Below are positions 1-5,359 of a stretch of 5,359 nucleotides of DNA, piece after piece. The position numbers and the translations under genes were made by a program. Source of the stretch: Syntrophaceae bacterium (GTDB lineage Bacteria > Desulfobacterota > Syntrophia > Syntrophales > UBA2210); assembly GCA_030619435.1 (NCBI GenBank), contig JAUXBI010000130.1:1-5359 (forward strand), read 5' to 3'. Under the pieces are notes generated by a model. It worked only from the letters and a program-made list of their open reading frames with translations. It had not been told where the DNA came from and made no database searches. Each line of letters starts with the position of its first letter. The stretch's first letter is position 1.

Positions 1-238
1 GGGAAATCATAATACTAATAGGCATTTTTAATCTTCTGGGGATATAAAATGCCGCAAAAAGTCTCTGGTGCCAGGCAGCCAGAACAACCCGTCCATCGTT
101 TTCCAGGTGGTTCTTGATCACATCTTCATTCTCAATACGCAGCCTCATAGTCTTTGCGTACAGCTTGAAGATATAATGCGCAAAAAAGGTTAAAAAATGT
201 TTGATGAGGAAGAATTTAGTCTCTTTTTTCAGGTTCAT
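1..238 (-). CDS. DUF374 / lysophospholipid acyltransferase-like protein, N-terminal part (runs off left edge)
   Basis: Reading the minus strand from an ATG at 236-238 gives 79 codons and then the window ends, so only about the first third of a protein of roughly 210-230 residues is present. The fragment begins MNLKKETKFF, has a hydrophobic, aromatic-rich N-terminus (about residues 9-28) that may sit in or on the membrane, then a charged stretch and the segment VVLAAWHQRLFAAFY (residues 51-65). This W-H-x-R-L segment matches my memory of the DUF374 signature (WHGRL), a family related to the acyltransferases that add acyl chains to lipid A or phospholipid. The usual HxxxxD spacing is not met (A at +5 from H57), which is normal for DUF374. 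The reading frame stays open upstream of the ATG, but the promoter at 274-301 leaves room only for a start near 238. Enzymatic activity is inferred; the substrate cannot be told from this fragment. It is divergent from the sugar-transferase operon. Confidence 0.72.
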   Translation of the reverse strand, partial: MNLKKETKFFLIKHFLTFFAHYIFKLYAKTMRLRIENEDVIKNHLENDGRVVLAAWHQRLFAAFYIPRRLKMPISIMIS

Positions 239-273
239 AATGACTCGGGGTATTTTGACGTGAACATGGGCGA

Positions 274-301
274 ATAATACACCTGAATAATTGCCTGTCA
301 A
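274..301 (-). promoter_or_regulatory. Sigma70-type promoter for the DUF374-like gene
   Basis: On the minus strand there is a perfect -35 box TTGACA (plus-strand positions 296-301), a 16-base spacer and the -10 box TATTAT (274-279), which matches TATAAT at five of six positions. Transcription would start near position 267 and leave a leader of about 30 bases before the ATG at 238. The bases just before the ATG contain only a weak GAG as a possible Shine-Dalgarno match. The promoter is a sequence match only, with no test of use. Confidence 0.6.
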
Positions 302-377
302 GGGGGAATTCATTTTTGATTTATAATTAGTGTCTGCCCCTTCTAATTGCCTAAATTTTTAATCTCACAAGGATTAT

Positions 378-403
378 ATCCTCCCCCCCGAGGAACGGAG
401 GAT
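378..403. repeat. Inverted repeat (hairpin) ATCCTCC / GGAGGAT
   Basis: A perfect 7-bp stem pairs 378-384 with 397-403 around a 12-base loop that contains most of a run of seven C. There is no T tract on the right side, so it does not look like a plus-strand terminator. It could be a weak RNA hairpin, a protein site or chance. No function is assigned. Confidence 0.35.
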
Positions 404-698
404 CTCATTACCTTAATACCCTATTAGTTTATCAAAGAACATGGTATAAAACCAATTAACGGGGAACTCAATACAACTTAAATATAGCCCATGCTATGGG
501 GTAAGGCCAATTGTAGCTATTTAACTGAAGTTTGAATTTGGATAAAAGGGTTTTTGCTCCGGGGAAACGGGTTTATCTCAGGTTCGCAGAGAATGTTGTG
601 TTGATAAAGCTTAATTTGGCTGATTTTATTAAATTTTTTGTCCACATATTAACACCAATGAAAGTAATATAAAAAATAACTGGACAAGATAAAATAAT

Positions 699-865
699 AT
701 GTGTAATCAGCGCAATCCACGGATTAATGTTTGTGATGCTGAGCCCTATGAATTCGACACGATTGCCAAAGTTTTTAAAAAATCGGGTATTCGGACGAAC
801 ATGTCCGCAACTTCCACTCCATTATATCCTGTCTGAGTTGCAACACGGATTGCAAGTGTTTTTTT
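699..865. repeat. Possible degenerate interspersed repeat or gene remnant
   Basis: The stretch starts with a segment resembling the imperfectly repeated 'AATC-GCG-AATC-(C/G)CGG' sequence that I remember from intergenic spots of many environmental bacteria, often near genes for GxxExxY proteins. After it, three frames stay open for 37 or more codons: plus strand 699-821 (40 codons, MCNQRNPRINV...), plus strand 727-867 (46 codons, MFVMLSPMN...) and a minus-strand frame without a start codon ending at 746-748 (…RIPDFLKTLAIVSNS). None has a clear ribosome binding site or a recognised domain. The call rests on pattern memory and would need copies elsewhere in the genome to stand. Confidence 0.22.
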
Positions 866-876
866 AACAAGAATGA

Positions 877-895
877 ATGGATGGATGGATGGATG
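877..895 (+). repeat. Tetranucleotide tandem repeat (ATGG), 4.75 copies
   Basis: ATGG is repeated without interruption from 877 to 895, preceded by a related GAATGAAT at 871-878. The array ends 11 bases before a perfect -10 box (906-911), so it fills the place where a -35 box would be. The copy number is low, so slippage may be rare. Confidence 0.85.
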
Positions 896-902
896 TCATT
901 CC

Positions 903-911
903 TGTTATAAT
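903..911 (+). promoter_or_regulatory. Extended -10 promoter for the sugar-transferase operon
   Basis: The sequence TG-T-TATAAT at 903-911 is a perfect extended -10 element (TGn followed by TATAAT). No good -35 box lies 16-18 bases upstream; that place is taken by the ATGG repeat, as can be tolerated at extended -10 promoters. Transcription would start near position 918 and give a leader of about 100 bases before the ATG at 1018. I saw no better promoter closer to the gene: TTGAGA at 982-987 has no -10 partner. Confidence 0.45.
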
Positions 912-1002
912 GAATTAGCGTTTTGTCTGGTTTTTGATAATAGGAAAGTAATGGAAACGGGGTTTTGGGTGGTTCACTCTTTTGAGACAGTATTTTTATT
1001 TT

Positions 1003-1008
1003 AGGAAG
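1003..1008 (+). promoter_or_regulatory. Ribosome binding site AGGAAG for the sugar transferase
   Basis: AGGAAG ends nine bases before the ATG at 1018. It supports that ATG as the start, together with the match of the first residues (MKRLFD) to the usual N-terminus of the family. Confidence 0.65.
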
Positions 1009-1017
1009 TAATTTTAG

Positions 1018-1578
1018 ATGAAGCGTCTTTTTGATCTAATCTTGGCCGGTTTTTTATTATGTTTTTTGAGCGTGCCGATTCTCGTTACCGGATTGATAGT
1101 GAAGCTGACTTCGGAAGGCTCGGTATTGTACTGGTCGGACAGGGTGGGGATCAATAACAGGATATTCAGGATGCCCAAATTTCGTACGATGTGTGTAGAT
1201 ACCCCTACTGTTGCAACCCATCTCATGAAAGATTCGGACATTTATCTTACACCGGTCGGGTCTTTTTTGCGTAAGTTCAGTCTTGATGAATTGCCACAGT
1301 TGTACACTATTTTGAAGGGGGATATAAGTTTTGTAGGACCACGTCCGAGTTTATATAATCAGGATGATCTGGTTGAGCTGCGAACGAAAAAAGGGATACA
1401 CGAAATCATACCGGGAATTACCGGCTGGGCGCAGATTAATGGCAGGGATGAATTGCCGATTCCGGTTAAAGTTGATTTTGATGAATATTATCTGAAAAAC
1501 AGATCACTCTTTTTTGATTTTAAAATATTGTTAATGACTTTTGTGAAGGTTGTAGAAAGAGAAGGGGTTATGCATTGA
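1018..1578 (+). CDS. Polyprenyl-phosphate sugar-1-phosphate transferase (bacterial sugar transferase family, PglC-like)
   Basis: A complete 186-residue member of the bacterial sugar transferase family (Pfam PF02397), the small monotopic type related to PglC. Such enzymes move a sugar phosphate from a UDP-sugar to undecaprenyl phosphate at the inner face of the cytoplasmic membrane, the first step of capsule, O-antigen, exopolysaccharide or glycoprotein glycan assembly. Seen in the sequence: N-terminal KRLFD, one hydrophobic re-entrant helix (about 7-28), KFRTM (54-58), the catalytic Asp-Glu pair in SLDELPQL (D90, E91), GDISFVGPRP (101-110) and GITGWAQINGR (133-143). Length is normal for the minimal catalytic unit, without the extra membrane helices of WbaP or WcaJ. 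The helix carries Ser-Val-Pro (18-20) where PglC has Ser-Pro; I believe this is common in this subfamily. The ATG is backed by AGGAAG nine bases upstream. The dehydratase gene follows after 43 bases. The exact sugar transferred cannot be read from sequence, though the neighbour suggests a 6-deoxy N-acetylated sugar. Confidence 0.93.
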   Translation: MKRLFDLILAGFLLCFLSVPILVTGLIVKLTSEGSVLYWSDRVGINNRIFRMPKFRTMCVDTPTVATHLMKDSDIYLTPVGSFLRKFSLDELPQLYTILKGDISFVGPRPSLYNQDDLVELRTKKGIHEIIPGITGWAQINGRDELPIPVKVDFDEYYLKNRSLFFDFKILLMTFVKVVEREGVMH

Positions 1579-1625
1579 AAGAAGAAGATGTAAAGAACAG
1601 TGTCAAATGGATTGAGAGATTATGA
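1575..1625 (+). other. Possible 16-codon coupling minigene between the two operon genes
   Basis: A TTG at 1575-1577 opens a frame of 16 codons (LKEEDVKNSVKWIERL) ending in TGA at 1623-1625. Its first bases overlap the stop of the sugar-transferase gene (TTGA, 1575-1578) and its stop overlaps the start of the next gene (ATGA, 1622-1625). AAGGGG at 1562-1567 lies seven bases before the TTG and could act as a ribosome binding site. The peptide would be charged and helical. The dehydratase start has only a poorly placed GAGAG, three bases before its ATG, so ribosomes passing through this frame could help start it. It may equally be a chance open frame. Confidence 0.2.
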
Positions 1626-3475
1626 AGGACATTATACGTAACAAAAACTTTTACTTAATGCTTTTCGCCGATGCGGTTCTCGTGACATTGGCTTATGGCC
1701 TTGCGTATCTGGTTCGTTTTGAGGGAAACATTCCATCGCAGAATCTGGTGCATTTAAAGACCTTTCTGCCGTTTGTTGTCCCCCTCAAGCTGATCTGTTT
1801 TTTTATATTCGGTCTTTACAGAGGGATGTGGAGATACACAAGTCTTGCGGATATAAGGAACCTTCTTAAAGCGACGGCTTCCTCCTCTATAATTATCATA
1901 TTGACCATTTTGCTTTTATACCACTTCCAAAACTATTCCCGCTCTGTATATATTATCGACTTTGTATTCACTTTTCTGCTCGTGGGGGGAATTCGGGCTG
2001 CTATTCGGATGTTTTTTGCCGGCGATTATTCGTTTCCTCGGGTATTTAAACGTGGCAGAGGATCTTCCGCAAGGAAATTGTTAATCATTGGCGCGGGAGG
2101 TGCGGGCGAAAAGGTACTAAGAGAAATCGTGGAGCGCCCGTTGATCGATATAGAACCTGTGGGATTTATCGATGATGATCCGGTCAAAAGGGGGAAAACA
2201 ATCCATGGGGTTCCGATACTGGGAAGGACGGATGATATCGGCAGGATTAAGACGGAATTCGATGAGATATTGATTGCCATTCCTTCGGTCAGGGGTGAAG
2301 CGATGCGACGGATCGTCGAGAGGTGTAAAGAAACCGGAAAGCCGTTTCGTACTGTGCCCGGAATCTGGGAGCTTATTGAGGGAAAAGTTTCGGTAAAATC
2401 GGTTCGCAAGGTACGACTGGAAGATCTGCTGGATCGTGATGAGATTCACTTGGACGAAGAGGAGATTCGTCAATATATCAGGAATAAGCGTGTTCTAATT
2501 ACAGGAGCAGGTGGATCCATAGGGTCTGAGCTGGTAAGGCAGGTGGGACGTTTTCAGCCACAGTCGCTTGCACTTCTGGATTTCAGCGAAGCAAATCTGT
2601 TTCAGATAGAGGGGGAGTGCCGGCAGCGGTTTAGCTTCATTCCGATATCCGGGTTTCTCGTTGATGTAAAAGATAGTAAATCTACAGACAGGGCGTTTCG
2701 GGAATTCGGTCCGGACGTGGTCTTCCATGCCGCTGCTTATAAGCATGTCCCCATGCAGGAGATGCACCCGTGGGAGGCGGTGTTCAACAATATTTCAGGT
2801 ACGCGAAATCTGGTTGATGCAGCCTTGGAAAACCAGGTGGAACGCTTTGTCTTTGTCTCGACGGATAAGGCCGTGCGGCCCAGCAATGTTATGGGCGCTA
2901 CGAAGCGTGTGGCCGAGATGCTTGTGGAATGCATAAATGGGGATACTGCGACGCACTTTATGGCTGTGCGCTTCGGGAATGTACTCTGGAGTTCCGGGTC
3001 GGCGATTCCCATGTTTCAGAAACAGATTTCCCGGGGCATGCCTGTTACTGTTACGCATCCAGAGATAACTCGTTATTTCATGAGTATTCCGGAAGCCGCG
3101 CAGTTGATCCTTCAGGCCGGAGCCATGGGCAGGGGAGGCGAGATATTCATTCTGGATATGGGCAAGCCCATGCGTATTGTCGATTTGGCCCGGGATCTGA
3201 TACGTCTCAGCGGTCTTGAACCGGACAGCGATATTCCTATTCAGTTTATTGGTCTCAGGCCTGGAGAAAAACTCTATGAAGAATTGATTACCGAGGGAGA
3301 AGGAATCGTTACGACAGAAAATGAGAAGATTCTTGTCCTCTGTGGAAAATCAAACAGCAGGGATTCTCTGAATATTAAGATTGATGAGTTACTAACCGTG
3401 GCCAGTAGTTATGATGCAGTCGCCATAAAGAAAAAACTTCAGGAGATTGTGCCGGAATATACAATGCAATTATAA
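1622..3475 (+). CDS. Membrane-anchored UDP-sugar 4,6-dehydratase (CapD/WbpM/PglF family)
   Basis: A complete 617-residue protein, close to PglF (about 590) and WbpM (about 665). The family removes water from UDP-N-acetylhexosamine (usually UDP-GlcNAc) with bound NAD, giving the 4-keto-6-deoxy sugar that leads to bacillosamine, QuiNAc or FucNAc. Order of parts: four membrane segments (about 10-31, 46-66, 86-104, 109-128); a first Rossmann-like domain with GAGGAGE (157-163) and GFIDDDP (181-187); then the catalytic extended SDR domain (Polysacc_synt_2) with TGAGGSIG (294-301), HAAAYKHVP (369-377), STDKAVRPSNVMGATK (413-428) and LRPGEKLYEEL (545-555). The catalytic Tyr position is Met (M424), with K428 four residues on, giving the Ser-Met-Lys form known from WbpM; T414-D415-K416 matches the PglF active-site trio. 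An in-frame TGA at 1613-1615 makes ATG 1622 the first possible ATG start. It is the second gene of the operon and is followed by a terminator at 3508-3537. The family is certain; the substrate is inferred. Confidence 0.95.
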   Translation: MKDIIRNKNFYLMLFADAVLVTLAYGLAYLVRFEGNIPSQNLVHLKTFLPFVVPLKLICFFIFGLYRGMWRYTSLADIRNLLKATASSSIIIILTILLLYHFQNYSRSVYIIDFVFTFLLVGGIRAAIRMFFAGDYSFPRVFKRGRGSSARKLLIIGAGGAGEKVLREIVERPLIDIEPVGFIDDDPVKRGKTIHGVPILGRTDDIGRIKTEFDEILIAIPSVRGEAMRRIVERCKETGKPFRTVPGIWELIEGKVSVKSVRKVRLEDLLDRDEIHLDEEEIRQYIRNKRVLITGAGGSIGSELVRQVGRFQPQSLALLDFSEANLFQIEGECRQRFSFIPISGFLVDVKDSKSTDRAFREFGPDVVFHAAAYKHVPMQEMHPWEAVFNNISGTRNLVDAALENQVERFVFVSTDKAVRPSNVMGATKRVAEMLVECINGDTATHFMAVRFGNVLWSSGSAIPMFQKQISRGMPVTVTHPEITRYFMSIPEAAQLILQAGAMGRGGEIFILDMGKPMRIVDLARDLIRLSGLEPDSDIPIQFIGLRPGEKLYEELITEGEGIVTTENEKILVLCGKSNSRDSLNIKIDELLTVASSYDAVAIKKKLQEIVPEYTMQL

Positions 3476-3507
3476 ATCAATTTCAAGAGTTGAATCTAAA
3501 GTTTAAA

Positions 3508-3537
3508 AAAATGCCCGGAGATAAACCCGGGCATTTT
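3508..3537. terminator. Bidirectional intrinsic terminator between convergent genes
   Basis: An 11-bp perfect stem (3508-3518 with 3527-3537, AAAATGCCCGG / CCGGGCATTTT) closes an 8-base loop. The plus strand ends with TTTT after the GC-rich part, and the minus strand reads ATTTTTT after the same stem, so it can stop transcripts of both the dehydratase gene (stop at 3475) and dnaK (stop at 3578). The minus-strand T run is longer, so termination of dnaK may be stronger. Confidence 0.9.
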
Positions 3538-3577
3538 CTGTTCTCAGGAATTCCAATTGATTAGTAGCTACTTCTAA

Positions 3578-5359
3578 TTATGAATCTTTGTTCACTTCTT
3601 CAAAATCCGCATCCACTACGTCGTCATCGGCTTTTGTCGATTCAGCCTGTGAGCCTTCTTCCGAGGCTCCGGTTGCGCCAGCCCCTTCGGCCTCTTTCGT
3701 AGTTGCCTTCGCGTACATGGCTTCCGCCAGTTTATGCGATGCCTGGGTCATCTCTTCCTGAGCGGCCTTTATGGCGTCGATGTCGTCCTGTTCCATGGCT
3801 TTTCTGAGTTTAACGATGGATTCCTCTATCTTGGATTTCTGGTCGGCGTCTATCTGGTCGCCCATTTCTTTCAGATTCTTTTCAACACTGTAGATAAGCG
3901 AGTCTGCCTGATTTCTCAGTTCTATCAGTTCCTTTTTCTTCTTATCCTCTTCTTCATGAGATTCCGCGTCTTTTACCAGCTTGTCTATCTCTTCCTCGGA
4001 GAGTCCACTCGAAGCGGTAATCTTGATGCTCTGCTCCTTGCCGGTGCCGAGATCCTTGGCAGACACGTGTACAATGCCGTTTGCGTCGATATCAAAGGCG
4101 ACGTCAATCTGCGGGAGTCCCCTGGGTGCTGGCGGAATGCCTGTAAGCTCAAATCTTCCAAGTGTCCTGTTGTCCGGCGCCATGGAGCGTTCTCCCTGCA
4201 GAACGTGTATGCTCACTGCGGGCTGATTGTCCGCGGCCGTGGAGAAAGTCTGGCTCTTTTTTGTCGGGATGGTGGTGTTCTTCTCAATGAGCTTTGTCAT
4301 GACACCGCCCAGGGTCTCTATGCCGAGAGACAGTGGCGTTACGTCGAGAAGGAGAACGTCCTTTACGTCACCGGACAGCACACCGGCCTGGATAGCGGCT
4401 CCCACGGCAACCACCTCATCCGGGTTAACTCCCTTGCTGGGTTCTTTGCCGAATATCTCTTTGACCTTCTGCTGCACCACGGGCATACGGGTCATGCCCC
4501 CTACGAGGATGACCTCATTTATGTCCGAAGTGTTCATGCCGGCGTCCTTCAGTGCTGTCTTGCATGGAGCCTCCAGTTTTTCTATCAGATCCGAAACGAG
4601 CATTTCCAGCTTGGCCCTGGTAAGTTTCATGTTGAGATGCTTGGGGCCGGACGCGTCAGCCGTAACAAAGGGTAGATTTATGTCTGTCTCCATGGATGAA
4701 GAGAGTTCCATTTTTGCCTTTTCAGCTGCCTCCTTGATGCGCTGAAGGGCCATCTTGTCGCTTCTCAGATCTATTCCCTGATCCTTCTTGAATTCATCCG
4801 CTATATAGTCTATTAACTTCTGGTCGAAGTCTTCACCGCCCAGATGGGTGTTGCCGTTGGTTGATTTGACTTCAAAAACGCCGTCACCCAGTTCGAGGAT
4901 AGAAATATCAAAAGTTCCCCCGCCCAGATCAAATACAGCTATCTTCTCGTCGGCTTTCTTGTCGAGGCCGTAGGAGAGCGCCGCTGCAGTCGGCTCGTTT
5001 ATTATACGAAGGACGTTCAAACCCGCGACCTTTCCGGCGTCCTTTGTTGCCTGCCTCTGTGAGTCATTGAAATAGGCCGGGACGGTGATTACCGCGTCGT
5101 TTATCTTTTCTCCGAGGTAATCTTCGGCGGTTTGCTTCATTTTTGCCAGTATCATCGAAGATATCTCCGGGGTGCTGTAGCTCTTGCCCCTTATTGTCAC
5201 CTGAGCGTCGCCGTTTGCCGCCTCTGTAATCGTGAAAGGGCTGATGGTGATATCGTACTGGACTTCTTTTGACGAATACTTTCTTCCTATCAACCTCTTC
5301 ACCGCGTAAACGGTGTTTTCCGGATTGGTGACCGCCTGTCTCTTGGCGACCTGCCCGAC
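3578..5359 (-). CDS. dnaK: Molecular chaperone DnaK (Hsp70), 5' end beyond the window
   Basis: The minus strand is open from the right edge to the TAA at 3578-3580: 593 residues starting [16 protein letters not shown], which corresponds to E. coli DnaK from residue 50. About 49 N-terminal residues, including the first phosphate-binding loop, lie outside. The GTG at 5300-5302 (before KRLIGRK) is an internal Val codon, not the start. DnaK is the cytoplasmic ATP-driven chaperone working with DnaJ and GrpE. Seen by fragment residue: catalytic Lys of AVKRLIG (K21, E. coli K70), NEPTAAA (120-126), DLGGGTFD (144-151, T149 = E. coli T199), interdomain linker DVLLLD (334-339), substrate-binding beta domain (about 340-450), helical lid (about 452-550), then an Ala/Gly/Glu-rich flexible tail ending in the conserved [12 protein letters not shown] (578-589). 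No frameshift or lost residue seen. The gene ends its unit at the shared terminator, so dnaJ does not follow directly; grpE or hrcA could lie upstream, out of view. The heat-shock promoter is also out of view. Confidence 0.99.
   Translation of the reverse strand, partial: VGQVAKRQAVTNPENTVYAVKRLIGRKYSSKEVQYDITISPFTITEAANGDAQVTIRGKSYSTPEISSMILAKMKQTAEDYLGEKINDAVITVPAYFNDSQRQATKDAGKVAGLNVLRIINEPTAAALSYGLDKKADEKIAVFDLGGGTFDISILELGDGVFEVKSTNGNTHLGGEDFDQKLIDYIADEFKKDQGIDLRSDKMALQRIKEAAEKAKMELSSSMETDINLPFVTADASGPKHLNMKLTRAKLEMLVSDLIEKLEAPCKTALKDAGMNTSDINEVILVGGMTRMPVVQQKVKEIFGKEPSKGVNPDEVVAVGAAIQAGVLSGDVKDVLLLDVTPLSLGIETLGGVMTKLIEKNTTIPTKKSQTFSTAADNQPAVSIHVLQGERSMAPDNRTLGRFELTGIPPAPRGLPQIDVAFDIDANGIVHVSAKDLGTGKEQSIKITASSGLSEEEIDKLVKDAESHEEEDKKKKELIELRNQADSLIYSVEKNLKEMGDQIDADQKSKIEESIVKLRKAMEQDDIDAIKAAQEEMTQASHKLAEAMYAKATTKEAEGAGATGASEEGSQAESTKADDDVVDADFEEVNKDS

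Larger units (their letters stand above)
302..902. other. AT-rich intergenic region without a convincing gene
   Basis: About 600 bases with frequent stops in all frames and visibly lower GC than the flanking genes. What it holds: a weak AATTAG/CTAATT inverted repeat (325-330 and 343-348), a run of seven C (383-389) inside a 7-bp hairpin (378-403), a small palindrome CCCAT-gct-ATGGG (488-500), a motif AATCAGCGCAATCCACGG at about 705-722, a few short open frames of 40-46 codons around 699-865, and a 5-bp stem (842-846 with 856-860) followed by T residues. None of the short frames resembles a protein I recognise. The region separates two divergent transcription units and is unusually long for that role. 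Confidence 0.6.

Noticed and set aside
488..500. Palindrome CCCAT-gct-ATGGG as an operator
   Set aside because: Only five bases per arm, not near either promoter, and no second copy seen.
601..630. Possible plus-strand promoter TTGATA with TTTTAT
   Set aside because: The -10 box matches at only four of six positions, in AT-rich DNA where such matches are frequent, and it would leave a leader of about 380 bases.
302..1017. Cyclic-di-GMP riboswitch or other known leader RNA ahead of the operon
   Set aside because: I looked for the conserved core of the GEMM class and for other familiar leader motifs and did not find them.
2026..2409. Minus-strand open frames of 118-127 codons inside the dehydratase gene
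   Set aside because: They are shadows of a well-supported gene on the plus strand, and their peptides show no recognisable motif.
3547..3572. Palindromes GGAATTCC and AGTAGCTACT next to the dnaK stop
   Set aside because: Short and without loop or T tract; the terminator at 3508-3537 already explains the end of the transcript.
3734..4675. A 313-codon open frame on the plus strand, opposite dnaK
   Set aside because: It lies wholly inside dnaK on the other strand. Long antisense frames opposite Hsp70 genes are a well-known result of their codon use; the peptide shows no domain and there is no ribosome binding site or promoter of note.
5300..5302. GTG as a start codon for dnaK
   Set aside because: The frame continues upstream to the edge with clear DnaK sequence ([16 protein letters not shown]), so this is an internal valine codon.

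Overview
The window looks like chromosomal DNA from a Gram-negative bacterium. The best guess is a member of the Desulfobacterota (old Deltaproteobacteria) or a nearby phylum. This rests on the character of the DnaK and of the sugar-transferase subfamily, plus a DUF374 acyltransferase-like protein, which is typical of organisms with an outer membrane. No marker fixes the lineage, so this is an inference. Nothing in the window is a clear mobile element, CRISPR array, tRNA or rRNA.

Layout: (1) Positions 1-238, minus strand, hold the N-terminal third of a DUF374 / lysophospholipid-acyltransferase-like gene. It has a good sigma70-type promoter at 274-301 and runs off the left edge. (2) Positions 302-1017 are about 700 bases of AT-rich DNA without a convincing gene. 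They contain small inverted repeats, a stretch that may be a degenerate interspersed repeat (about 699-865), a short ATGG tandem repeat (877-895) and a perfect extended -10 element (903-911) that probably drives the next genes. (3) Positions 1018-3475, plus strand, form a two-gene operon: a small PglC-like polyprenyl-phosphate sugar-1-phosphate transferase, then a 617-residue membrane-anchored nucleotide-sugar 4,6-dehydratase of the CapD/WbpM/PglF family. The 43-base gap between them is bridged by a 16-codon open frame that overlaps the stop of the first gene and the start of the second. (4) A strong hairpin at 3508-3537, with a T run in both directions, serves as a shared terminator. (5) Positions 3578-5359, minus strand, hold dnaK (Hsp70), complete at its C-terminus and lacking about 49 N-terminal residues beyond the right edge.

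The two central genes fit together: the dehydratase begins conversion of a UDP-N-acetylhexosamine to a 4-keto-6-deoxy sugar (the route to sugars such as bacillosamine, QuiNAc or FucNAc), and the transferase loads a sugar phosphate onto undecaprenyl phosphate to start a glycan. No glycosyltransferase, flippase or polymerase lies beside them here, so they appear as a detached priming unit between unrelated genes. I found no clear sign of a wholly new system. The most distinctive observations are the repeat next to the promoter, the possible coupling minigene and the repeat-like intergenic stretch.
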